In this document: positions 1-9,500 of the stretch, piece after piece
How the letters are laid out: every line of letters starts with the position of its first letter
Numbering within the stretch: the stretch's first letter is position 1
NCBI GenBank assembly: GCA_963691775.1
Contig: OY829369.1
Coordinates: 3,162,001-3,226,000 of the forward strand
Direction: 5' to 3'
DNA length: 64,000 bases
Source of the DNA: JAZBPO01 sp963691775
GTDB lineage: Bacteria; Pseudomonadota; Gammaproteobacteria; Pseudomonadales; Azotimanducaceae
Notes under the pieces: model-generated
Database searches by the model: none
The model's input: only the letters and a program-made list of their open reading frames with translations
Told to the model about the DNA's origin: nothing
Made by a program: the position numbers and the translations under genes

Positions 1-1
1 A

Positions 2-829
2 GAGCGCACCCTCATTGCATGGATCGGCCCGCGTGGCATCGTCGCGGCGGCGGTGTCCGCTGCTTTCGCGCTGCGCTTGGAGGCGCTTGGCGTCGAGGAA
101 GCCGCGCTCCTCGTGCCCCTCACATTCGTTGTCATCATCGGCACGGTCATTGTTCAGGGGCTTACCGCCGGTCCGCTTGCGAAGATGATCGGCGTCATGG
201 AGCCGGAGCCGAGGGGTGTGCTGCTTGTCGGCGCGCACCCCCTTGCCCGGAAGCTAGGTCTCGCGCTCAGGGATTCGGGCTTTCGCGTTCTGCTCTGCGA
301 CGCGAGCTGGGAGGCGGTCGCCGAGGCCCGCATGGCGGGCCTGCCGACCTTCTATGGCTCGCCCGTATCGGAAGCGGCGGACCGCCATCTCGACCTTGTC
401 GGTATCGGTCGGCTCATGGCGCTGTCGCCGAGTGCGCAGATGAACGCGCTCGCGGCCCATCGCTACGCCCATGAGTTCGGTCGCGGCAACATTCACTGGG
501 TCGAGGCCGGGGGGGAGCGCGCTCAGCGTTCGGCAAGGAATGTCGCCGGGCGGCCGGGCAGTCGCCTCTTCGGTGGCGATGTCACCTGGCCGAAGCTCGC
601 GTCGATGATTGCGGCGGGGGCCGAGGTCCGCCGCACGGGACTCACGGAGACCTTTGGCTTCGAGGCCTGGAAGGCCGAGCACGGCGACGCGGTGCCGCTC
701 GTGGCGCTGACCCCTGACGGGCGACTGCGCATTTTCCAGGCGCATCAGGAGGTCGAGCCGGCGGCTGGCTGGACAGTGCTTGCCCTGGTGCCGCCGAAGG
801 CGGACGCCGCCGCGGGGGCGGCGCCCTGA
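2..829 (+). CDS. Cation:proton antiporter with C-terminal TrkA-N-like domain (5' truncated by window edge)
   Basis: Reading frame 2 is open from the first base, so only the C-terminal 275 residues are visible. The start of the visible part, WIGPRGIVAAAVSAAF, is the conserved helix of NhaP-type Na+(K+)/H+ antiporters, and one further hydrophobic segment follows. A cytosolic region after it (VLLVGAHPLARKLG, then a VLLCDAS strand) looks like the Rossmann NAD-binding fold of a TrkA-N/RCK domain that gates transport. The extreme C-terminus is Ala-rich. The product would be an inner-membrane antiporter for pH or ion homeostasis; the ion cannot be told from this part. It converges with the acyl-CoA synthetase gene, 13 bases away. 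Confidence 0.8.
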   Translation, partial: ERTLIAWIGPRGIVAAAVSAAFALRLEALGVEEAALLVPLTFVVIIGTVIVQGLTAGPLAKMIGVMEPEPRGVLLVGAHPLARKLGLALRDSGFRVLLCDASWEAVAEARMAGLPTFYGSPVSEAADRHLDLVGIGRLMALSPSAQMNALAAHRYAHEFGRGNIHWVEAGGERAQRSARNVAGRPGSRLFGGDVTWPKLASMIAAGAEVRRTGLTETFGFEAWKAEHGDAVPLVALTPDGRLRIFQAHQEVEPAAGWTVLALVPPKADAAAGAAP

Positions 830-842
830 GGGGCCGGATCCT

Positions 843-2666
843 TCAGTAGCCGGCAGTTCCATCCATGATGCGGTCGTAGAACTCGGCGTCGAGCGGCTCG
901 TAGATCTGGCTGCCCGGCTTCAGGACGTAGATCGCCTCGTCGCCGACGCGGCCGGGATGAAAGGCCTCTTCGCGGAGGTCCTTCTTGAGCAGCTTGAAGG
1001 TGCTTGTCGTGTCCTGGTCTGTCTTCACGCGGACGAAGATCGGGCGCGCATAGGCGGCGAGCTTGTTTGCCACATGCGCGGAGAGCGTGCCCCAGTCGAC
1101 GTCGGCGGCAGTCGAGATCTGGTCCGGATCGAAGGTGATGGCCGCCATACCCGCGCGGCCGTCCGTGCCGGGAATCTGTACGCCGTAAACGTTCGTCGTC
1201 TGTACCTGAGAGAAGGTATTGATGATCTCTCCGACCTCGTTCGTCGAGCAGTTCTCGCCCTTCCAGCGGAAGGTGTCACCGGTCCGATCGACGAACTGAT
1301 AGTGCTTCTGACCAAAGGCAAAGCCGACGTCGATCTGCTTAACCAGATCGCCCGTGTTGAACCAGCGATCACCTTTCTTCATGACGTCTCGGACGACCTT
1401 TTTCTCGCTCGCAGTCTCGTCCGTGTAGCCGTCGAAGCGGGTTTCGCCGGCGATCTCTATCAGGAGTAAGCCTGGCTCGCCAAAGCCAACGGTCTGGCAC
1501 AGGCCATCCGCACCACGCACCAGTGCTTCTTCGTCCGTGTCGTAGCGCGCCAGGGTGTGCGGCGCGATGCCGAAGCCGATCGTGCAGTCCTTGTTGAACG
1601 CGTTGACGAAGCCCGAATTGCCCTCGGAGGCGCCGTAGAGCTCGAACACCTTCCTGATGCCGAAGCGCTTCTTGAAGTCGAGCCAGATGTCGGGGCGCAA
1701 GCCGTTGCCGATAACGCGTTCGACGGGATTTTTGGCGTCGTCTGCGTGCGCTTCCAGATGGAGCAGGTAGCGGCAGATCTCGCCGATGTAGACGAAGATG
1801 TTCGTGTTCTGCTCGCGTACTTCGCGAAGGAAGTTCGACGCTGAGAACTTGCGCCGAATGAACATGCTTGCGCCGCCCCAGAGCACGCTCCCGAATGCGA
1901 CGAGCAGGCCGGTCGAATGGTAGAGGGGGAGGCAGTTGTAGATTCGGTCGCTGGGCTTGATGTTGAGGGTGACCACGCCAAAGCCCTGGACGCCTCGGAA
2001 GACGCGCTCGTTGGAGACGATCGCCGCCTTGGGCAGGCCGGTGGTCCCCGAGGTGAAGATGTACAGGCACGGATCGTCCAGGGTGATCTCGGCCGTCTCC
2101 GGGCGATTGTCGGCGCAGAGGGTCCCGTCTATGTCCGACAGCTCTGTGGCCCATTGTGGCACCGTGGCGTCGGTCCGCGCCGGGTCTGGCAGCCAGGCGA
2201 AGTCGCGGCTGAGCTCGAGGCCGAGCGCATCCTTGACTTCATCAACCGCGTCTTCAAGTTCCGCGCCCACCACGAACGCCTTTGCGCCGATCGTCGTCGC
2301 GCTGTGTACGAGCACGTCTCGGCGCTGGTTCGTGTTCACCAGACCAGCAACCGCGCCCAGCTTGCAGATGCCGAAGAGTGTGGTCAGGAACGAGAGACGG
2401 TTCTCGATCATCATCGCTACGGCATCGCCGTGTCGTATCCCGTGGCGGTCTGCGAGGGCGGCGGCTACGCGATTGGCGCGTGCGTTGAAGGTCGCCCAGT
2501 CGATGCTTTCGCCATCTGCGGTGAGCGCTGTCCTGTCCCCGAATTCGCGCGCATTGCGTTCCAGCAGGCTGCCGATCGAGCGCCGCTGTGCGGGATCGAT
2601 CTTTTCCTGGCGTGCCGCGCGGATCAGCGTCGCGGTCATGTCCAGCAGGTCACCGGGTCCGGTCAC
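843..2666 (-). CDS. Long/very-long-chain acyl-CoA synthetase (FATP/FadD6-like)
   Basis: This 607-residue AMP-forming ligase activates a fatty acid with ATP and CoA. The AMP-binding P-loop is visible (IFTSGTTGLPKAAIVSNE), followed by the YNCLPLYHSTG and ELYGASEGN adenylation motifs. The FATP-type motif YIGEICRYLL places it with very-long-chain/fatty-acid-transport synthetases rather than classical FadD. The C-terminal hinge motif GDLV.. and a Lys near the end (STFKLLKKDLREE) fit the usual lid domain. The chosen start is GTG at 2666, preceded at 7 bases by AAGGAG; an ATG (MTATL) lies nine codons further in. It likely feeds beta-oxidation; chain length is not readable from sequence. Confidence 0.88.
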   Translation of the reverse strand: MTGPGDLLDMTATLIRAARQEKIDPAQRRSIGSLLERNAREFGDRTALTADGESIDWATFNARANRVAAALADRHGIRHGDAVAMMIENRLSFLTTLFGICKLGAVAGLVNTNQRRDVLVHSATTIGAKAFVVGAELEDAVDEVKDALGLELSRDFAWLPDPARTDATVPQWATELSDIDGTLCADNRPETAEITLDDPCLYIFTSGTTGLPKAAIVSNERVFRGVQGFGVVTLNIKPSDRIYNCLPLYHSTGLLVAFGSVLWGGASMFIRRKFSASNFLREVREQNTNIFVYIGEICRYLLHLEAHADDAKNPVERVIGNGLRPDIWLDFKKRFGIRKVFELYGASEGNSGFVNAFNKDCTIGFGIAPHTLARYDTDEEALVRGADGLCQTVGFGEPGLLLIEIAGETRFDGYTDETASEKKVVRDVMKKGDRWFNTGDLVKQIDVGFAFGQKHYQFVDRTGDTFRWKGENCSTNEVGEIINTFSQVQTTNVYGVQIPGTDGRAGMAAITFDPDQISTAADVDWGTLSAHVANKLAAYARPIFVRVKTDQDTTSTFKLLKKDLREEAFHPGRVGDEAIYVLKPGSQIYEPLDAEFYDRIMDGTAGY

Positions 2667-2763
2667 TTCGTACTCCTTCCTTGGTGGGCGCGCGGGATTC
2701 TAGGGAAGTTTGGAACGAGTGCTCCACCTTTTACGCGCAGCTCTTGCGGCGGTGCGTGTGGCA

Positions 2764-3762
2764 TCAGCTGAACGCGCTGGCGTAGACCCCGAGTGCCATG
2801 GCACCGCCGGTGTGCACGAAGACCACGTCATCGTCCTCTGAAAAGGCGCCGCGGCGAATCATCGCCAGCAGCCCGGCCATCGCCTTTCCGGAGTAGACCG
2901 GGTCGAGCAGGATGCCTTCCGTGCGTGCGACGAGGCGCACCGCTTCGGCCATGCTCTTGGTCGGCATGCCGTAGCCCTCTCCGAGGTGTCCATCTTCGAT
3001 TTCCACGGCCCCGGGCGGCAGTACGGTGTCCGGAGCTATGCGGTCGAGCACTTCTCGCGTCAATGATTCGATCCGCGCGGAGAGCTTCGGAGCGTCCTTC
3101 GTGTAGGTGTTTACGCCGACAACGCGGGTCGTGAGCCCTGCGAGCAAGCAGCCCGCGATGAGTCCCGCCTGAGTGCCGCCAGAGGAGGTCGAGTGGATGA
3201 TTGCTTGCGGAAACAGGCCTCGTGCGGAAAAGTCCGAGGCGATCTCCAGAGCGCAGCGCACGTAGCCCAGCGCTCCCACGGCGTTGCTGCCTCCGGTGGG
3301 GACCCAGACGCAGCGGCGGCCTGCAGCGGCGTGCCCGGCCATGATCTGCTCGGCAACCTCGCGCGGGTCATCGGCTAGCGGTACGCGATGCACCCGAGCG
3401 CCCAGGAGATCGTCAAGCAGCAGATTGCCGGCGACGGGATAGTTGTCGATCTCCCTGGGAACGGATTCGCGGAGAATCAGGTCGCAGGCGAGACCACGGC
3501 GGGCGCAGGCCGCTGCGGTCTGGCGAGCGTGGTTCGACTGCAGGGCGCCGAAGGTCAGGACGGCGTCGGCGCCCGCGGCCTCGGCGTCTGCGATCAGGTA
3601 TTCGAGCTTGCGCGTCTTGTTGCCACCGCTCGCAAGCCCGGTGCAGTCGTCACGCTTGATCCACAGACGTGGGCCGCCGACTGCTTCACGCAGGCGGCCC
3701 AGAGGCTCGAGCGGCGTTGCGCCGTGCGTGAGATTCACGCGCGGTATGTCTTCGAAGCTCAC
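2764..3762 (-). CDS. dcyD: D-cysteine desulfhydrase (PLP, ACC-deaminase family)
   Basis: This 332-residue PLP enzyme of fold type II has the Schiff-base lysine in SGGNKTRKLEY (Lys49) and the substrate Ser in QSNHARQ. The two positions that separate family members are Ser in VYSGKA and Thr in VHTGGA. True ACC deaminases carry Glu and Leu there, so the sequence favours D-cysteine desulfhydrase, which releases H2S, ammonia and pyruvate. The start ATG overlaps the stop of the upstream secreted-protein gene by 4 bases, so it is the last gene of a four-gene minus-strand run (RidA, DUF3445, secreted protein, this gene). RidA-type imine deaminases fit well beside a PLP enzyme that generates enamine intermediates. 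Confidence 0.82.
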   Translation of the reverse strand: MSFEDIPRVNLTHGATPLEPLGRLREAVGGPRLWIKRDDCTGLASGGNKTRKLEYLIADAEAAGADAVLTFGALQSNHARQTAAACARRGLACDLILRESVPREIDNYPVAGNLLLDDLLGARVHRVPLADDPREVAEQIMAGHAAAGRRCVWVPTGGSNAVGALGYVRCALEIASDFSARGLFPQAIIHSTSSGGTQAGLIAGCLLAGLTTRVVGVNTYTKDAPKLSARIESLTREVLDRIAPDTVLPPGAVEIEDGHLGEGYGMPTKSMAEAVRLVARTEGILLDPVYSGKAMAGLLAMIRRGAFSEDDDVVFVHTGGAMALGVYASAFS

Positions 3763-4352
3763 TTTGGCGTGCTCTCCTGAGGACGTGGGACGAACACGAG
3801 CCTGAACGTGATGGGCTCCTCGAGCAGACCGTTGCGAATCTCGAAGCTTGCGAACAGGCCGTCAGGTTCACGGCGCCAGGCTTCGACAATGCGGGTGCCC
3901 GTATCCGAGATGCGCTCGACGTAGAGGACCTCGTCCTCCCATGCACCGATGCGCACGTCCGGATGGTCTGCGTCCACTACGCTTGGGCGACCGTCCGTCC
4001 AGATTCGCTCCTCGTCTCCGAGATCGCGCCTGAAGCGCACGGCTTCGGCTTCCACGGTGAGATCAAGTCTCGCGTTCGGCAATTGCAGCGCTGCGAACAG
4101 GTCGCGCCCCACGGCGCGCTGAGACGGCGGGCGGCGCAGCCCCGCAGGATCGGGGCGCGTACTGCGCGGGGGGCGCAGGTCTCGAGCGATGTCCCGCGTC
4201 GCGTCCCTCAGCTTCGCTTCAGGGTCATCGCTGCGCTCGCGGTCCACTGCATAGCTGTCCGTGAAGCGATCCGATCCATGGGCGGCAACCGCGACGGCGA
4301 ACAGCAACATCGATAGGGCAATGCCGAATGCAGGGCGCGCTGAGCGGGTCAA
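3759..4352 (-). CDS. Secreted protein of unknown function
   Basis: I do not recognise a family. The preferred start is TTG at 4352: it overlaps the upstream stop (TTGA), has GGAG about 10 bases before it, and gives a clean signal peptide (TRSARPAFG, then a hydrophobic ALSMLLFAVAVAA). An in-frame ATG at 4430 would run deep into the DUF3445 gene and bury the signal. The mature part of about 170 residues is charged and Arg/Asp-rich, with beta-strand-like ends (ISFRLVFV-type pattern at the C-terminus). The tail overlaps the D-cysteine desulfhydrase start, so the two are translationally coupled. It probably acts in the periplasm or outside the cell. Confidence 0.6.
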   Translation of the reverse strand: MTRSARPAFGIALSMLLFAVAVAAHGSDRFTDSYAVDRERSDDPEAKLRDATRDIARDLRPPRSTRPDPAGLRRPPSQRAVGRDLFAALQLPNARLDLTVEAEAVRFRRDLGDEERIWTDGRPSVVDADHPDVRIGAWEDEVLYVERISDTGTRIVEAWRREPDGLFASFEIRNGLLEEPITFRLVFVPRPQESTPK

Positions 4353-5122
4353 AGGGGGGTGCTCCGGGCTACGGACTGCAACCAAGTTTCCAGCCCCCTG
4401 CCCACCAGTTCCAGCCTTCGGGCGCGCCATTCCTCCGCATCCAGCGAGCGCATCGCTTCAAGGAGATGGCGGGCACGCTCGGGCTGCCCGCGCAGGTCCG
4501 TAACCGGATGCCGGTGGATGCGGATCGTGAACACGAGCCACCGGGATCGCACCAGACGCCTGAGCGTCTGGCGTTCGGTACGCAGCCAGAGCGCTTCGGC
4601 AACTGATGCCTGATCGCCGCGAGCCGCGACCGCTGCACCGATCGGCGGCGTCTCTGATCGGTCCCAGGCGCCGTCGTCATACAAAGCCCAATTGCCGCGT
4701 TCGAAGATCTGATCGTCCGGCAGGCGTGCACAGAAGGTGCGCATGCGTGCGCCGATACGCGCTTCCAGGCCATCGACGGGCGCGTGAATCTCGGTGAGAT
4801 CCCGGTTCAGTTTTTCATCCAGGCGCCAGCCGGTTGACGCGGTGAGAACGGCGGCGCGCAGCGTGGGTGGATCGTCGGGCGTGAGCAGGCAGATGTCATC
4901 CGGCACGCGCGCCGCGATCTCTCGCAGCGCGTCGGTGCCCCTTGCGCGGCAGTCCGGAGCGATGAGGGCAAGGAGCTCTTCCACTGCGGCGTAAGCGTCC
5001 GGCGGGCAGGCGAAGTGCGCATGCAAGCGCGACTCGAGGAGGCGCCATCGGTCCGCTGAGCGTTCGTCTGCATCGTCGACGGCAGGGAGCCATTCCCTTT
5101 CCGTGATGGGTCTGAGGCCCAT
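4349..5122 (-). CDS. DUF3445 protein (heme-dependent oxidative N-demethylase alpha-like)
   Basis: The stretch DICLLTPDDPPTLRAA, then STGWRLDEKLNRDLTEIHAPV, then FERGNWALYDD, is the core pattern of the DUF3445 / HDOD-alpha family, whose studied members oxidatively demethylate secondary amines using heme. The N-terminal MGLRPITEREWL matches the usual GL-P-x(n)-WL opening, so the start is set at 5122. The frame stays open to 5269 but would overlap RidA. The length (257 residues) is slightly short for the family. Partner subunits of the enzyme (flavin, folate-binding) are not in the window, so activity on amines is inferred from family only. It lies between ridA and a secreted-protein gene in one operon. 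Confidence 0.7.
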   Translation of the reverse strand: MGLRPITEREWLPAVDDADERSADRWRLLESRLHAHFACPPDAYAAVEELLALIAPDCRARGTDALREIAARVPDDICLLTPDDPPTLRAAVLTASTGWRLDEKLNRDLTEIHAPVDGLEARIGARMRTFCARLPDDQIFERGNWALYDDGAWDRSETPPIGAAVAARGDQASVAEALWLRTERQTLRRLVRSRWLVFTIRIHRHPVTDLRGQPERARHLLEAMRSLDAEEWRARRLELVGRGLETWLQSVARSTPL

Positions 5123-5187
5123 GCGGTGCGCCCCTGGTACGGCCTGCCCATCCCGGCTGTAGCTCGTCGCGGCGTCGCGGGACCCGT

Positions 5188-5577
5188 TCAGGAGCGCAGC
5201 CGCGCGGTCACGCGTATCTCGAGGCGCGCGCCGGGGACGGCGAGTTCCGATACACCGATAGCGGTCCATGCTGGCCAGGGTGCCTCGAGCGCCTCGTCAC
5301 GGGCCGTCATGAAGTCGGGAAGGGTGGCCTGGAGCCCGACGTGGTAGGTCGTGTACTCGACGATGTCGGAAAAATCGAGCTCGGCGGCCTTGAGCACCTT
5401 GCCCACCGCCGTCCAGGCGAGGCGGGCTTCTTCGATGAAGTCCTCGGGTACGCTCATGTCCTGTGTCGTGCCGATCTGGCCACTGCACAAGAGCAGGCTG
5501 CCGCTGCGTACGGCCTGCGCGAAGTGCCATTGGTGATAGAGCGTGCCGGACGGATCCTGGATGTGGTCTTCGCTCAT
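5188..5577 (-). CDS. RidA/YjgF/YER057c family protein
   Basis: The 129 residues match a full-length RidA fold: VRSGSLLLCSGQIG near residue 24-37, VGKVLKAAELDFSDIVEYTTYHV in the centre (the central helix and strand), and the C-terminal PGARLEIRVTARL. The Arg in the C-terminal LEIRVTA motif corresponds to the conserved substrate-binding Arg of the family. RidA proteins hydrolyse reactive enamine/imine intermediates made by PLP enzymes. As first gene of the run that ends in D-cysteine desulfhydrase, this protein may protect against 2-aminoacrylate-like products. That pairing is inference from context. Confidence 0.85.
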   Translation of the reverse strand: MSEDHIQDPSGTLYHQWHFAQAVRSGSLLLCSGQIGTTQDMSVPEDFIEEARLAWTAVGKVLKAAELDFSDIVEYTTYHVGLQATLPDFMTARDEALEAPWPAWTAIGVSELAVPGARLEIRVTARLRS

Positions 5578-5627
5578 GCCATCAGCTCCCGATCAGACGA
5601 ATAGACGCAGGCTAGCATTGCGTTGCC

Positions 5628-6221
5628 TCAGCCTGGGAGGCGTGTTGCGTCGCTCGGAAGGGGCTCAGGCAGATAGGCGATGAACACTTTTGCCAACAGC
5701 AGCGGCAGGAACCAGCTTGCCGTCTCCTGAAGCCCTACGGTTGCGTCAATGAAGATGAGGCCTACGCAGGTGGCGGCCAGACCGACGCGGCGCTGTATCG
5801 CGGGCCTCGCGCGCAGGATCGTGATCGCCCCGAAGAGCAGCGCTGCGCCCACGGCCGCGAGCCGCGCGGGCTCTGCCTCCCGGAGGATTAGAGCGAAGCA
5901 CGCATACTGGAGCAGGTGACCGGTCACCCAGGCTGCGTGGCCTGCGGGACTGCGACCGGTCCTTCGCACCTGGCGTGCGATGGGCCCGCGCAGATGGGCT
6001 ACGAGGCCCCCGCACAGGTCCGCGCCAAGAACGCCCAGAATCAGGGCGGAGAGAACGTCGGCATGTGTGGTCAGGGCCCCGAGAAGCAGCCCCCCGCACA
6101 GGGCGGCGGCGACTGCGCCCTGATCCGCAAGATCGGCATCGATTCCGACATAGCGCTTCCAGATCGCGACCGGACTGATCTTCCGGGCGCGAACGGATGT
6201 CCTGTGCGGAGGCGGTTCCAT
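5628..6221 (-). CDS. Multi-pass membrane protein of unknown function
   Basis: About 197 residues with five or six hydrophobic segments (for example AAALCGGLLLGAL, ALILGVLGADLCGGLV, LAAVGAALLFGAITIL, VGLAATCVGLIFI, WFLPLLLAKVFIAYL). The segment LCGGLVAHLRGPIARQ after the third helix, and LLQYACFALILREAEPA, do not bring a named family to mind. The ATG at 6221 (MEPPPHRTS) was chosen over 6275 because the additional residues are Arg-rich and lack a ribosome binding site. It stands alone, divergent from the histidine kinase gene. Confidence 0.6.
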   Translation of the reverse strand: MEPPPHRTSVRARKISPVAIWKRYVGIDADLADQGAVAAALCGGLLLGALTTHADVLSALILGVLGADLCGGLVAHLRGPIARQVRRTGRSPAGHAAWVTGHLLQYACFALILREAEPARLAAVGAALLFGAITILRARPAIQRRVGLAATCVGLIFIDATVGLQETASWFLPLLLAKVFIAYLPEPLPSDATRLPG

Positions 6222-6559
6222 CGAGCGGTCATTCCTGACGGTTGTCACGTGCCGGACGCGGCTGCGGGAAAGCACGCGAGCATACGGGATTGGAGGCCCG
6301 CAGTTGTCCAGGCGCCTCAGTGCGCGCTGGAGCGCGCCCGGACCGCCAGCCTTGCGAGTGAAAGCTCGTGGCGTCCGTGAGGCGGCCTTTTCGGGTCATT
6401 ACCCGATTGTCGGTGTCGGTCGGGGTGCGGCTTCATGGCTGTGCCGGACCGGCGTGAGCCTGATCGCCCAGATAATGCTCTTCGCGCCACGGACGTGTGT
6501 CGGCAAGGAAGGCGACACCGGCGCACTTTGGTCGCACAGAAGGGTACGGCTTGGGGGGA

Positions 6560-9500
6560 ATGGCAGAGCTTGTCGTCGACGGCCGAGTGAGCATCACGCT
6601 CATGCTGCTGTCCGTTGCCCTTGCAATGATCGCAGGGGTTTCTGCGCAGGCCCTCACCGACCGCATCTTCCGCACCCGGCAACTTCCCTACGCGCACAGT
6701 CGCGTGCTGTCAGTGCTCATCATTTCCATCACCGTGGCCCTCTGTCAGCTGTTGGCGCTCGGCGCGCTTGATGACCTCCGCGCATTCGAAACAGAAGCGA
6801 TCGAGCGCGCATCGGCGTGGTTCGTGATCGTGGGAACTGTTTTTTTTGCAAGCGTCTTCGACGCGGAAGACGTGCCGCACGGTGAGACACGCGGCGTGCC
6901 GCAGCTTCTCGTATTTGTTCTAGCGGCCGTCCTGCTCCATCAGTTCGGCGTTGTAGAGCGCCTCACGCCGGAGTGGCGTGTCGAGCGCTGGATCGGCGCC
7001 ATTGCCAGCTTTGCGATCTGTCTGGCACTCGTTACGCCGTTCCTCGATCACTTCGTGGACCGTCGCTTCGACGTACGCTCGCCCTGGGTGCCCGGCCTGG
7101 TCATGGGCTTAGCGGGCACGCTGCCGTTCCTGCCCGTGAACCTGTACACGTTTGCCGCAGCGCAGCCGCAGGCGGCGCCCGTGCCTGAAGCGCTGGAGGC
7201 ACTTCGGAGTCGGGGCATCGTGAGCGCTGTCGTCATGCTGGCGCTCTTCCATTGTCTGGGCTGGGTGCTGGCCTGGCGCGCATCCCAGCGTCACGTGCTC
7301 GCTCAGCGGGGCCTTCATCGCATGGAGGCGACCCTCGATGCGCTCCTCGACGACCGTCCCGCGTGGGCGGCCGTACTCGACGAGGAGGGCCAGGTTCTCG
7401 CGATCAGCGGCCACGTCCGGGATGCCCCGGTTGCGCTCGGCGACGCGACGGGCAGGTTGCTCGTAGAGGCATTGCCAAGCGGTCTGCGTGGGGACGTGGC
7501 AAGGGCCCTCGCCAAAGCCCGCCGTACGCCCGGCCGGGCGGTCGTCAGGCGCGTGACGTTCGAGGCGCAACCTGGCGTGGAGGAAACGGTCGAGTTCCGG
7601 CTCGTCGACCGAACCGAGGATCCCGAGGTGCGTGGCGTCGTGTTTGTCATCCACGTGACCACTTTGCTGGTTGCCGAGCGCCGCGCACTGCTCGCGCAGC
7701 AACGTGTCTACCAGCAGGTATTCGAGCACTCGCCCATACCCATGATGGTCGTTGATCCGGTTCGCGACCGGATTCTCGAGGCGAATGGCGCGGCGGTTGA
7801 CTGCTATGGCTGGGCCAGCGAGGAGCTCGTGGGCAGCCACGTGCGGAAAATCATCGCGCCGGAGTCCTATACGCCGGCTGAGCAGTTCTGGGCGGGCGCA
7901 AAGGATGGTCCGCTGCCGACCGTCCATCGTCGCCGTGACGGCACACGATTTTCCGTTCGCATCTCCTCGGCTGCGTACTACGAGGAGGGCGAGGCACGTC
8001 GTCTCGCGATGGTCGAAAACGTTGATGCGCTCGTGCGGCAAAACGCGCTGCGCAGCGGTGAGATTGAACTGCTGCGTTCGCTCATACGATCGAACGACAT
8101 CGGCGCTTGGCTGGGCGGGCTTGTCCACTGGCTCGCCGAGCAGTGCCCTACCCAGTTCCAGGTAGCGGCGCTCTGGCTCGATCCGAACCGCCCCCTGATC
8201 GCGCAACGGGGCTCGGACCCGCTCGTTGAGGCGCGCTTGCAAGACCTCGATGTCGAGCGTTTGCGAATCGAGCTCCGCGATGATGGCCTGCGCCCCCTTC
8301 GGGGGACGGCCGAGGGGCCACAGCCGCTCTGGCTCATGTCCGTCAAGGACGGTGAGGGCAGCGTTCTGGGCTTCGTTGGAGCAAGCGTCCTGCGCGGCCG
8401 TGCGCCGAGCGATTCGGTCATTCAGGTGCTCGATCTGGCTGCGAAGCTCACGGCATTTGCTGCCGAGCGCGAGCGTGCGCAGCAGGTCCTTCTCAGATCG
8501 CAGCGGATGGAAACGCTCGGTCGCGTGTCCGGCAGCGTGGCGCACGATTTCAACAACCTGCTGACGGTCATCGTTGGTGAGGCAGACATGATCGGCGAAG
8601 TCATCACGGAGCATCCGATCGCAGCTACGAGTCATCAGAACCTGATGGATGCTGCGAATCGCGCGGCCGGCATTGCGCGGCGCTTGCTCGTGATGGCGCA
8701 TCAGCGTCCGCGGAAAGTAGAAGTGCTGTCTCTCGATACGGTGTTGCGCGAGTCTCGACTCTGGCTTTCTGATCAGCTTGCCGAAGGGGCAGTCGTCGAT
8801 CTCTCGCTCCCCGATGTGGGGCCGTCGATCGAATGCGATCGCGGACAGCTTGAGGCTTCATTGCTCAATCTCGTCTCCAACGCGCGTGATGCGAGTCCGA
8901 GCGGCAAAGGCGTCTCCATGTCGCTGTCGCTCGAGCGCCTGGATGGCCCCACCCCCGTCGACAGTGGAACCTTGGGGCCCGCGCGCTACGCGGTCATTAA
9001 CGTGGTGGACGCGGGTCAAGGGATACCCCCGAGTCTGTTGCCGCGGGTGCTCGATCCGTTCTGCACAACGAAGGCGGGTGCCGGTACGGGGCTGGGCTTG
9101 CCGCTGGTTGCGAACTTCGCTGCGGAAAGCGGCGGCGGCGTTTCCCTGAAGAGCGAACTGGGCGTCGGCACCACAGTATCGATCTGGTTGCCGATCGTCG
9201 TTCCGGAGCGGGAGAAAAAGGGCACGAAGCCGGCCGAATCCGAGACTTCTGGCAGTGCTCGGGCGCGTGTTTTGCTCGTTGAGGACGAGCCGCTCGTGGG
9301 TCGCTTCGTTGCACGGACGCTCGAACGCGTCGGTTTCGAGGTTGCCGTGCTCGACTCCGCAGATGAAGCCTGCGCTCGACTTCAGTCCGCCGAGAAGTTC
9401 GATCTCGTACTCACCGACATTGGTCTTCCCGGCCACATGGATGGTGTCGACCTCGCGCGCTGGATCGCGCGCGAACGGGCGGAGATCGCTGTGCTGATCT

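Noticed and set aside
2282..2488. Many plus-strand frames opposite the acyl-CoA synthetase gene
   Set aside because: High-GC shadow frames with no family resemblance.
7109..8701. 530-codon minus-strand frame opposite the histidine kinase
   Set aside because: Antisense shadow of the kinase gene; Arg/His-rich composition and no motif.
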